A stretch of 64,000 nucleotides of DNA from Colwellia sp. Arc7-D (GTDB lineage Bacteria; Pseudomonadota; Gammaproteobacteria; Enterobacterales; Alteromonadaceae): assembly GCF_003061515.1 (NCBI RefSeq), contig NZ_CP028924.1, positions 2,666,001-2,730,000 on the forward strand, given 5' to 3'. Positions 55,508 through 63,348 of the stretch are shown here, one piece after another (position 1 is the first letter of the stretch; every line of letters begins with the position of its first letter). The position numbers and the translations under genes are program-made. The notes beneath the pieces were generated by a model. It was not told the DNA's origin. It worked only from the letters and a program-made list of their open reading frames with translations, and did not search any database.

Positions 55508-55771
55508 TTATCTTATACGAGCTTTCAATTCAATACTGCCTGCGCATTCCTTGTATAGTTTTTTTAGCTCTGGTTCAATACGACCTACTTCGGCTAAAGC
55601 GTAACCTAAAAAGCCTGATTGAGTAATGTCCGATGGGAATGGCTCATAATTATCCTTTGCCTGTAATCCTTTAATAATGCTTGAATATAGATGTTCCAAT
55701 TCAGTAACATATTTATAGCCATTCTTAACTTTAAAGTAAAAATCCTCATCAAGTTCAGCAATACTCACCAA
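55508..55771 (-). CDS. Small hypothetical cassette protein
   Basis: An 87-residue helical, acidic protein (SIAELDEDFYFKVKNGYKYV, ELEHLYSSIIKGLQ, EPELKKLYKECAGSIELK). The start is TTG at 55771 or GTG at 55768, within 15 bp of the upstream stop, so translation is probably coupled. It is the second gene in a two-gene cassette. No family recognised. Confidence 0.55.
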   Translation of the reverse strand: MVSIAELDEDFYFKVKNGYKYVTELEHLYSSIIKGLQAKDNYEPFPSDITQSGFLGYALAEVGRIEPELKKLYKECAGSIELKARIR

Positions 55772-55783
55772 TAGTTTGTCATA

Positions 55784-56254
55784 TTACTGCATCCTGACTT
55801 TACGTACAGGGTTGCAAAGTACTAAATCGCCATTGTAGGTAGCATGAACATACAAACTGTCTGACTCTTTAAACTTTGCTTCGTATGTTGCCCCTCGCCA
55901 TTCATCTTTATTACTTTCTAGCTCGCTACAAGTTCCATCTATAGATTTTAAAGCCCCAAAGTTTAATTCTAATTCTTCTGCAAGTAACATCCTATAAGCA
56001 TTTAATTTCCGACTATTTGCTTTTTCTTTACGGTTATATTCAAGTACTTCCTTAACCATGAACAAAGTAACAGCAACAATAACTGTAATTGGTATCAGGC
56101 TCTCCTTTCCATCCAAAAGGCGAGTAATGTAATCATCTAGCATAGGGTGATTAATTATTTTTTCAGATAACTGCATAAGAAAAACAAAAAGGACAACAAC
56201 AAAAACACCAAATGTAATTCCGTACACTTCTGGTTTTATTTCTCGAAACTTCAA
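55784..56254 (-). CDS. Hypothetical two-helix membrane protein in an integron cassette
   Basis: A 156-residue protein: hydrophobic helices at about 9-28 and 53-70, then a cytoplasmic C-terminal half (KEVLEYNRKEKANSRKLNAY; LHATYNGDLVLCNPV-like end). The start is TTG at 56254, behind GGAG 6 bp upstream. It resembles small membrane effectors in layout only; no family recognised. It is transcribed with the following 87-residue gene. Confidence 0.6.
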   Translation of the reverse strand: MKFREIKPEVYGITFGVFVVVLFVFLMQLSEKIINHPMLDDYITRLLDGKESLIPITVIVAVTLFMVKEVLEYNRKEKANSRKLNAYRMLLAEELELNFGALKSIDGTCSELESNKDEWRGATYEAKFKESDSLYVHATYNGDLVLCNPVRKVRMQ

Positions 56255-56278
56255 GACTTACTCCACTATGATGGATAA

Positions 56279-56378
56279 ACCTAACGCCGCACTAAGCGGA
56301 CTAAAACAGTGGGTTAAAATGTGTAGCGCAGCGAAACGTAACCCACTGTTTTAGTTTCGTTTAAGTGCCTTGTTAGGC
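56279..56378 (-). repeat. Integron attC site 1
   Basis: R'' GCCTAAC (plus 56372-56378) and R' GTTAGGT (plus 56279-56285), perfect cores. Inner boxes CCGCACTAAGCGG and ACTTAAACG, long stem ACAGTGGGTTA/TAACCCACTGT around GCGCAGCG. It is 100 bp long and the clearest attC in the window. Confidence 0.93.
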
Positions 56379-56387
56379 ATACTATGC

Positions 56388-56906
56388 TCAACCTTTTAAT
56401 TTTTTCAAATCAATATTGAATCCAGCTACACCAGGTTTCGCTTCAATTGCGTCATATAGTTTTTTAAAGAATGATTTTTGAGCTTCTACGGGCTTGTTAT
56501 TATGTTCCCAAGCCAATTGTTCATTCGCTAACTTTCGAACTTCTTGAAGAGTTTCCGCGGCTTTATAAGGAGATGTACTCTCGAATGAAGCAAAATAATA
56601 GTTACCTATACTTTCTTTAAACTCGGACAATGGCTTAGTTGAAACTAACAAGCCCGGAAGTTTTCCTGATAAAGACCACCAGAGTTTTTCTATACTGCGG
56701 ACTTCTGCCTCGATACGCGCAGCGTACCTTGGATTAGGCATAAGTAATGAAACATTAGATTCATGTACAGCCCCAATTTTCTCTAATTCAATTTGAACTG
56801 CATTAGTAAAGTCTGATTGATCGGTGTTGTAGTCTTCAAAAAGATAATAAACAAAAACTTTCGCTTCTGGCTCAACAGTTCCTAAATACGTTTGAGTTAC
56901 CCACAT
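56388..56906 (-). CDS. Hypothetical cassette protein
   Basis: A 172-residue soluble protein starting MWVTQTYLGTVEPEAKVFVYYLFEDY, with alternating strand and helix segments (alpha/beta), LLVSTKPLSEFKE and a helical C-terminal half. I do not recognise the family. An AAGGAG site lies 9 bp before the ATG, and the cassette boundary GTTAGGC lies just upstream. It is the first cassette in the array. Confidence 0.6.
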   Translation of the reverse strand: MWVTQTYLGTVEPEAKVFVYYLFEDYNTDQSDFTNAVQIELEKIGAVHESNVSLLMPNPRYAARIEAEVRSIEKLWWSLSGKLPGLLVSTKPLSEFKESIGNYYFASFESTSPYKAAETLQEVRKLANEQLAWEHNNKPVEAQKSFFKKLYDAIEAKPGVAGFNIDLKKLKG

Positions 56907-56925
56907 TCTCTGATACTCCTTGTAT

Positions 56926-56932
56926 GCCTAAC
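56926..56932 (-). other. Integron core site, attI-like or truncated attC
   Basis: GTTAGGC on the minus strand, 19 bp before the start of the first cassette gene. Flanking DNA beyond it lacks the attC L-box pattern, so it is an attI-like or disrupted site. No integrase gene is seen next to it. Confidence 0.6.
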
Positions 56933-56936
56933 AGCT

Positions 56937-57081
56937 TATTACGTATACGGCTCAGTAATATCCGTTTCATAATTTTTTATTTAATTCACATTAATATCCC
57001 ATAACTTCAAAGCATTAGAAACCATTGTAATCAACTTTTTTATCAAAAATAGTGGATTACTAAGCCCGCGCAGTAATATCC
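56937..57081. repeat. Two decayed dyad copies
   Basis: 56937-56963 (TATTACGTATACGGCTCAGTAA region) and 57054-57081 (GGATTACTAAGC, CCGCGCAGTAATATCC). Both share ATTACTRAGCC/CAGTAATAtcc with the 40-bp palindrome at 57141. Confidence 0.6.
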
Positions 57082-57140
57082 CTCATAGAAAAATGTATTA
57101 ATTACAATAAGATCAATAAAATAGACGTTTGTTGTCGTGT

Positions 57141-57180
57141 TTTAGGTCTATTACTGAGCCGGCTTAGTAATAGACCTAAA
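57141..57180. repeat. 40-bp near-perfect palindrome
   Basis: Two 20-bp arms meeting without a loop (centre GCCGGC), with 19 of 20 pairs matching. It could form a cruciform or bind a dimeric protein or recombinase. No T run, so not an ordinary terminator. Confidence 0.9.
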
Positions 57181-57315
57181 AGATCCATGAGAAAATATAT
57201 GGCAAATACTTTTGGGCTAATGTCTTCAATGCGCACAGAGAAGTCATAAAACCGAAATAGTGAAATGTCAGCAAAGTGTGCTAAGGGGACATTGTTCAAA
57301 AATTTTTACCATATA

Positions 57316-58047
57316 TTACTCACCTTTTAAATATGGCTTAATACAATTAACAACATTATTAATGCAGTACTCTAAGTTGTCACAATCTGGCTTATCCCTC
57401 ATATAACCATCAGTGTGACGAATATGACTACTTGTATCAAAACCCAACTCCAAGTTAATATGCCTTCTTCTTAAGGAGTCTAAGGTAACCATAGACTCCT
57501 TAAGTTTCTTAGAGCAAACGGCTTTCCTTTCATCGTCAGTAGCTTCTTCTAGATTCTGCTTTATCTTATCTGAATAGGCGGCAACAGATAAACAGCGATC
57601 CAAACTACTAATAACTTGGTCTGCTAGAAAGGTTAATTCCCTCATATCTTTGGCTTTACCATCAACTAGTAATGCTTCGACTTGTAAACTTAAGGATTGG
57701 TAATGTTGCATTGTGTCTTTGATTGGTTCGATAACCTTGGTATATCTTTCTGATGCTATATTTTCTGGGTTGTAATGGCTATAACCCACACCGGATATAC
57801 ATTTTCTAAATAACCAGTTAGGTGTTTTAATCTCTAACAGGTGGTCACGTATCTTATAAGTATTTTCAATAACTTCTTTAGCTAACTCAAACTTAGCCTT
57901 GAAAGTAGTTTCATCTCTCCACCTATTGAAACTTTTGATAGCAACAACACCTGCTGTAACTCCCGCAAATAGTAAGCCTAGGTCTTTAGCTATTCCTATA
58001 TAGGAAGCTGCTAACTGTATATTTGTTGGTTCTACGGGAGAAAGCAT
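57316..58047 (-). CDS. Hypothetical protein with an N-terminal membrane helix
   Basis: A 243-residue protein: one hydrophobic helix at about 22-41 (LGLLFAGVTAGVVAIKSF), then a long helical cytoplasmic region with several charged heptad-like stretches (ELAKEVIENTYKIRDHLLEI, EEATDDERKAVCSKKLKESM) and a C-terminal CDNLEYCINNVVNC. I do not recognise the family. AAGGA precedes the ATG. It stands alone between the dyad repeats and the terminator of the PEP-CTERM gene. Confidence 0.6.
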   Translation of the reverse strand: MLSPVEPTNIQLAASYIGIAKDLGLLFAGVTAGVVAIKSFNRWRDETTFKAKFELAKEVIENTYKIRDHLLEIKTPNWLFRKCISGVGYSHYNPENIASERYTKVIEPIKDTMQHYQSLSLQVEALLVDGKAKDMRELTFLADQVISSLDRCLSVAAYSDKIKQNLEEATDDERKAVCSKKLKESMVTLDSLRRRHINLELGFDTSSHIRHTDGYMRDKPDCDNLEYCINNVVNCIKPYLKGE

Positions 58048-58482
58048 AGGTAGTCCTTTACAAGATAAAATAATTATTAAAAAACAACTTTAACATATGA
58101 GAAAATAAATGAATTAAAAAAGCCATGAACACTAGTCAGTAATAGAAAATATAATCGAAAACTTCATTTCAATATTAATTCCTAATGTCAGCAAAGTGGC
58201 ATAAGTGAGCGTTTAGAGGTAAAGATTAGTTGCAGCTTTGAGCTTACTACGAAAGTCAGGTTTAGCCTCGATATTTAAGCGTTAAATAAGGTTTGTTCTA
58301 GTTCAGATATAGACAGTTATTCAACTCTGCCAATGACAACTTATCTTATGCAACACTCAGGAGTCCCTTTAAGGTCTGTACATGCCTAACGTAATCATAT
58401 TAACACCTCATAAAATAAAACTGTTTAGTTAAACTTGCTAAGCGGTCACCCGCCCCTTTTTCATATAATAGAAGAGCACCAA
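58048..58482. other. Intergenic gap
   Basis: About 435 bp with no gene seen in any frame. It carries scattered words (TGTCAGCAAAGTGGCA) also found at about 57265-57275, pointing to repeated accessory sequence. Confidence 0.35.
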
Positions 58483-58507
58483 CAAAAAAGCACCGGTTAA
58501 GGTGCTT
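58483..58507 (-). terminator. Intrinsic terminator of the nuclease/cohesin unit
   Basis: On the minus strand AAGCACC, loop TTAACC, GGTGCTT, then T run. It lies 27 bp after the stop of the cohesin-like PEP-CTERM gene. Confidence 0.92.
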
Positions 58508-58533
58508 AAATGGCTCGCATGTAAAGCTATACG

Positions 58534-59124
58534 CTATTTTTTCTTAAAGCGACGTGATGCTAAGCCCATAATGCCTAATGCGAAGATAGCTAGTGTAGAT
58601 GGTTCTGGGACTGTCGGTGGTGCAGATGCTCGGGTTAAATCAATACTATTGAACGTCACAGGCATTGGACGAAACGTAACTGCACTTACAAAAGGCCCCA
58701 CAGGGAAGAGATTTTCTTGTGTCGATACGCTGGTGCTAGCCCCCATTGTTGAAAGCACTTGAAATGTAATACTTCCCAATACCGCAGAGCCTGTTAAGCC
58801 ATTAAAATCACCAAATGCCCACCCAGAAAGCAGCCCAGGAAAAAGATCAGGTGGACGAAAAAAAAGTGGATCAGCGAAGGGGGGTATGAGTAGGTTTTGA
58901 AAACCCAATGCCAAAGGGTCAAAGACAATATCAAAGCCTCCACCTATTGTCGGCTCAGCTGTAAAGTCTATCAAAATGTCCATAGTGATGAAATCACCAT
59001 CATTAAGGTTTGTCACTATTGTTGTCGGCGACAAGGTAATAAACCCTGCTTGCGCGGCAAACGGACTCATTAAAAGCGCCAATACTAGTACACTCGTTAT
59101 TTTTATTCGTTTTATAAACTTCAT
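58534..59124 (-). CDS. Cohesin-like PEP-CTERM membrane protein
   Basis: A 196-residue exported protein: signal peptide (about 1-26, ending AAQA), a single beta domain (about 30-165) and a PEP-CTERM tag (VPEPSTLAIFALGIMGLASRR). The beta domain resembles the cohesin-type domain seen in other PEP-CTERM proteins: GDFITMDILIDFT, GGGFDIVFDPLALGF, WAFGDFNGLTGSAVLGSITFQVLS. The tag would place it at the cell envelope. It follows the dockerin-bearing nuclease gene by 84 bp with no terminator between, so a tethering pair is likely. AAGGAAG lies before the ATG. Confidence 0.8.
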   Translation of the reverse strand: MKFIKRIKITSVLVLALLMSPFAAQAGFITLSPTTIVTNLNDGDFITMDILIDFTAEPTIGGGFDIVFDPLALGFQNLLIPPFADPLFFRPPDLFPGLLSGWAFGDFNGLTGSAVLGSITFQVLSTMGASTSVSTQENLFPVGPFVSAVTFRPMPVTFNSIDLTRASAPPTVPEPSTLAIFALGIMGLASRRFKKK

Positions 59125-59208
59125 TTCACTTCCTTACTTATTGTTTTTATATATTATTATTCAGCAATATACTGCTTTTCTTTTAAGCCTTTGTTCGACT
59201 AAGTAATG

Positions 59209-62200
59209 CTATGGCACCAATAAACTGGGGCCCGGTGGTTGGAAAAACAGTGATCTCATTATTCCAAGGTCAATAAAATTAACGACACCATCGCTATTCA
59301 AATCAGCATCAGGATCATTAGTAAAAAACACAGCTCGCATCATATTGAAGTCGGTAAAATTAACAATACTGTCATTATTTAAGTCTGGGTCACAAATGTT
59401 ACCGAAACCGTCGCCGTTGGTATCTTCTTGTGCAGGGTTCGGTTTTAGCGTGCAATTATCGAAGTTATCAGGTACACCATCACCGTCGGTATCAGGTTCC
59501 ACTACGATAGGAGCAAAATTAAACCCAATAATGATAGGATCGTGATCTGACATTCGATAAACATCTGGCGCGTAAAAGTTACTTTGCTGTGTTGGTGTTT
59601 GAAATTCAGTATTGTAATCAAGCGCCCGAGGTTCATCGGCATTAATATGCCATTCGGTAACGTCACTAACTTTGTCGGTTAAGCTTGCACTGGCAAGTGC
59701 GTGATCTAAATACCCCGCTTCAGCGCTAAATACAAAGGAATATGCTGTTGAACCAATAAACGCATCAACAAGATTAGTATAGCCATTATTAGTAATATTA
59801 GTTATAGCGTCTTCCATCGCGTAAGCATTTAAATCACCCAGTATTAAGAAATCAGGATCAGAACTCCCTGTTGGATCTGTTGCTAACCAGTTGACCAATG
59901 CCGTCGCTGCATTTGCACGAGTTCCAGCACAGTTGCCCTGCCCATCATTTATATTAACGTCTCCAATGGAGTCACAATTTGAACCCTTAGATTTAAAGTG
60001 ATTAACGGCTAAGGTTAAGTTTTCGCCACTAGGCAGACTAAATGTTTGCGCCAGTGCTGGTCTGTTTTTGGTATCAAGAAACAAGGGATCAACTGAGCTA
60101 TCTAGTATTGCAAACGCGCCACTTGGTGAAGTACTTGCTGGTTTATAAATAAACCCAACTTTTATCGCATCAGTTCCAATAGTACCGGTGTTTAAATAAG
60201 CATAAGTTCCAGCACCGGCAACCGCATTAAGGCCACTGACCAAATCAGCTAATGACGCAGTTGCGTTGTTTTCTAATTCGACCAGCCCTAAGATGTCTGC
60301 ATCAATGGTGTTAATAGCATTAATTATTTTGTCTCGTTGACGGGTAAATTCCAAAGCACTGTCTGCTCCTCTGCAACCTATAGAAGAAGGTCCACAAAGC
60401 GCGCCACCGGTATCTATCGTTGTAAAGTAGTTCAACACGTTTATACTTGCTATTTTGAAGTCTCCTCCTACGTCTTCTGGCATAGGAGTACGAGAATTAT
60501 CTGCACTAAAGTTAACAACTTCTGTCGGTTGAATCCGGTACTTACTAAATCCGTAACTCATTATCCCTGTTAAACTCGTGGTGTAACCACTGCGTAAAGT
60601 ATTGCTCGCACTCAAACCTGGGGCTGGATAAATAACGGGTTCTGGATTTTGAGATGTATTAGCGTCATCCAAAATCAATTGATTTAGCGACAGACTTGCA
60701 AGATGTGACGCATAGCCCGCAACATTAGGTAAACTGTTGTGAGTAAATTGATATGTTCTGCTGTCTGAAAGAGTTATTTCACCAAAACGCGCTAGATTAA
60801 AATTCTCATTTACCGTTAACGGTTGAGATAAAGAAACCAACATTCCTTCAACACTTTCAAGCTCATCGAGTGAAATCACAGGTAAAGTAATGGTAGACGC
60901 ACTCACGGCTCCATTACCGCAAACAGCTAATTGTGAAACATTATTAATCTCTGTTAGGCCAAAGCTTTCGTTCGCTGTACCTTGAACTCGAACAACATCG
61001 CCAACGTTTACCGCATTTGTAATATCAGATACAAAAAGTCCTTCAGAAGTAGTTGCGTCTGCATCAGCTTCAGTATCTTCTTCTTGAACATAAAACCCAC
61101 CTAACGAACCACTACTTTGGTAATTAGCTGTTACTACTGCCTCGATTATAACGCCTGTATTACCATTTAATGGACCAACTGTGCCTGCACCTTGAACATC
61201 ATGGATAAACGTTGCGATGTCATTACATACGCCAAAGTTATTCGTAGGAGGAGTAGTGCCACAGACATTTTCTGAACCAGGAGTAGGAGAGTGTTGCTCG
61301 TAAGTGTCTGAGTTACGCAAACCTCCCGAACCGTTTGCACAACGTTGACTCGAATTTGTATCCTTATTACCCGTCCCATCTTCATTAACTTGTGGTTGGC
61401 CTGGGTTAAGTAAAACCAGTAACCCAGTATCGTCCCTATCATTAGTATCGTAGACGAGAGCATCGAGGAGGTTGGTTGTTGATACGGGCGTATCATTAGG
61501 ATAATTAGCGGCATCTCCCGTGACTAATGCCACAGCATCGGCGCCGTTTTGAATAAGATTCGTTTCGGGTGAAACATCTAAATCACAATTTGGCGTAGTC
61601 GCGGCATTCGCACAAAGTACAAAATAGCCATTCGCATTAGTGTTTAAACCATCTAAATCAAATGCTAAATATGACGCATCATCAGAGCCGTTATATAGCA
61701 CGACAGACAAGCCGGTTAAGTCAGAGAATCCAACACCACCATCATAAAGTTCAATAAATTCAGCACTGTCACTACCCGTTTGGTCAGCATCAACTTCATT
61801 GATCAAAATATCAGTAACCCCGCATGTATTCGAAAACCCCGGTGTCGGTATATGTTGCTCGTAAGTGTCTGAGTTACGCAAACCTCCCGAACCGTTTGCA
61901 CAACGTTGACTCGAATTTGTATCCTTATTACCCGTCCCATCTTCATTAACTTGTGGTTGGCCTGGGTTAAGTAAAACCAGTAACCCAGTATCGTCCCTAT
62001 CATTAGTATCGTAGACGAGAGCATCGAGGAGGTTGGTTGTTGATACGGGCGTATCATTAGGATAATTAGCGGCATCTCCCGTGACTAATGCCACAGCATC
62101 GGCGCCGTTTTGAATAAGATTCGTTTCGGGTGAAACATCTAAATCACAATTGGCTGTATTGGCTGAATTACCACACAAAACAAAATAACCATCAGCGTTT

Positions 62201-62472
62201 GTACTAAAACCATCTAAATCAAATGCTAAATAAGAAGCATCATCAGAGCCATTGTATAGCACGATAGATAAGCCTGATAAGTCAGAAAATCCAACACCAC
62301 CATCATAAAGTTCAATAAATTCGGCGCTATCTGTGCCTGTTTGGTCGGCGTCAACTTCGTTGATTACAATCTCAGCTTTTGCCGGTGCCATTGCTAAAGT
62401 TAATGTAGCTAACACTAAAGCAATGATCTTAGTTTTAATTAGCTGTGGAGATGACAAGCGTATTTTATTCAT
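59209..62472 (-). CDS. exeM: ExeM-type extracellular nuclease with two LTD domains and a dockerin
   Basis: A 1087-residue secreted protein. Order: signal peptide (about 1-33); two lamin-tail domains (about 34-215 and 221-400, INEVDADQTGTDSAEFIELYDGG); an OB-like region (about 415-560); an EEP nuclease domain (about 665-985: ASINVLNYF, LVELENN, HFKSKG, LGDLNAY, LDHALAS, SDHDP); TSP3 calcium repeats (DTDGDGVPDNFDNC); and a type I dockerin (DLNNDSIVNFTDFNMMRAVFF and DLNSDGVVNFIDLGIMRSLFF). ExeM nucleases degrade extracellular DNA. The usual GlyGly-CTERM anchor is absent. Start at 62472, behind AAGGA. Confidence 0.92.
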   Translation of the reverse strand: MNKIRLSSPQLIKTKIIALVLATLTLAMAPAKAEIVINEVDADQTGTDSAEFIELYDGGVGFSDLSGLSIVLYNGSDDASYLAFDLDGFSTNADGYFVLCGNSANTANCDLDVSPETNLIQNGADAVALVTGDAANYPNDTPVSTTNLLDALVYDTNDRDDTGLLVLLNPGQPQVNEDGTGNKDTNSSQRCANGSGGLRNSDTYEQHIPTPGFSNTCGVTDILINEVDADQTGSDSAEFIELYDGGVGFSDLTGLSVVLYNGSDDASYLAFDLDGLNTNANGYFVLCANAATTPNCDLDVSPETNLIQNGADAVALVTGDAANYPNDTPVSTTNLLDALVYDTNDRDDTGLLVLLNPGQPQVNEDGTGNKDTNSSQRCANGSGGLRNSDTYEQHSPTPGSENVCGTTPPTNNFGVCNDIATFIHDVQGAGTVGPLNGNTGVIIEAVVTANYQSSGSLGGFYVQEEDTEADADATTSEGLFVSDITNAVNVGDVVRVQGTANESFGLTEINNVSQLAVCGNGAVSASTITLPVISLDELESVEGMLVSLSQPLTVNENFNLARFGEITLSDSRTYQFTHNSLPNVAGYASHLASLSLNQLILDDANTSQNPEPVIYPAPGLSASNTLRSGYTTSLTGIMSYGFSKYRIQPTEVVNFSADNSRTPMPEDVGGDFKIASINVLNYFTTIDTGGALCGPSSIGCRGADSALEFTRQRDKIINAINTIDADILGLVELENNATASLADLVSGLNAVAGAGTYAYLNTGTIGTDAIKVGFIYKPASTSPSGAFAILDSSVDPLFLDTKNRPALAQTFSLPSGENLTLAVNHFKSKGSNCDSIGDVNINDGQGNCAGTRANAATALVNWLATDPTGSSDPDFLILGDLNAYAMEDAITNITNNGYTNLVDAFIGSTAYSFVFSAEAGYLDHALASASLTDKVSDVTEWHINADEPRALDYNTEFQTPTQQSNFYAPDVYRMSDHDPIIIGFNFAPIVVEPDTDGDGVPDNFDNCTLKPNPAQEDTNGDGFGNICDPDLNNDSIVNFTDFNMMRAVFFTNDPDADLNSDGVVNFIDLGIMRSLFFQPPGPSLLVP
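59236..59400 (-). other. Dockerin type I region of the nuclease
   Basis: Two consecutive calcium-binding F-hand repeats, D-x-N-x-D-x-x-V-N-x-x-D, separated by about 24 residues, at the very C-terminus. This is the classic dockerin layout. Confidence 0.85.
61292..61590 (-). repeat. Identical 299-bp tract, copy in second LTD domain
   Basis: Appears identical base for base to 61853-62151 (offset 561 bp, 187 codons), while flanking parts of the two LTD domains differ clearly. Confidence 0.9.
61853..62151 (-). repeat. Identical 299-bp tract, copy in first LTD domain
   Basis: Partner of 61292-61590. The abrupt edges (next bases differ at once on both sides) suggest recent gene conversion within the gene. 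Confidence 0.9.
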
Positions 62473-63348
62473 GTGCATTCCTTTAGTTATATTCTCATAT
62501 TTCTAAATTTTTCATGCACACCTATATTAGGTTTTACTACTTAAATAACGTGAATGATAAATGTTAAATGTGTATTTAAAAGTACTGATTTTCTATTTAT
62601 TATTAAATTTTACTCTTTTAAATGAATTTGAAGTTTCGATGACATAATAATTTAATTCTGCAAAATAATATTCGTAATGTGGCTCTGTGTTAATTTTGAC
62701 TAAATAACATATAGGAGAAGATTACCAATTAATCAATTTTTAGCAGGGTATATTTAAATAAAGAAGAATTTCTTTCTAAATTTAAATTATTGTTCAATAA
62801 CGGAGAATAAAGCGCTTATTAAATCTTTATGTCAGAAATTGGCCTCCTGCCGGAAGTTCGGTCGAAATACTCCCTCCTACCCCTCAAACGATTGTCAGGC
62901 TGACCGTCTCTTGCGAAAACTGAGATCAGCCATGACCGAGGCCAAAATCCCCCGCTACTTTGACTTAGGTTGAGGTAGTGGGGGGCGGTTTCAGTTATTT
63001 TTCCCCCATGAAAATCTGTGAAACTAAGATTCTAAAATGGACGTTTGGCACTTTGGCTTCAAAGTGCGCATTGTTGACGTTAGCTGTTGGCTATTCTTTA
63101 GGTTAACTGATAGCCATAAGCTGACAGATACGGCTTAGTTTGAAAAGATAACTACTGCCACAAAACCGACTTAATTATTAAAGTAATCAACTCTATTTTT
63201 ATGTCAGCTATCTTCAGGGGGAGTTGACATAATAGGTGATTTTTCTATGGCGCTTTCGCCCCATTGCGACTTATAAACCACAAATTGAAGATTTTATTTC
63301 AAAATTAAAGACCTGCCCCGTTACACCATATATGAAAAATGTACAAAT
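62473..63348. other. Intergenic region with a GC-rich insert
   Basis: No gene seen. 62473-62830 is very AT-rich and should hold the nuclease promoter. 62840-62990 is notably GC-rich and contains a strong hairpin (CCCCCGCTAC at 62949-62958 with GTAGTGGGGG at 62975-62984). About 63136-63171 repeats a segment near 53.3 kb. The GC-rich part resembles a mobile-element end, but no transposase is present. Confidence 0.5.

Noticed and set aside
56388..56906. TIR or nucleoside deoxyribosyltransferase assignment
   Set aside because: The alpha/beta pattern is suggestive, but no catalytic motif can be placed, so it is left as unknown.
57102..57299. A 65-codon minus-strand frame
   Set aside because: It runs straight through the 40-bp palindrome, has no ribosome site, and its composition is not protein-like.
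59125..59208. Separate sigma-54 promoter for the cohesin-like PEP-CTERM gene
   Set aside because: No GG-N10-GC pair in the 84-bp gap; co-transcription with the nuclease is the simpler reading.
61167..62075. Two similar frames on the minus strand inside the nuclease gene
   Set aside because: They are alternate-frame readings of the 299-bp identical tract and its flanks, not genes.
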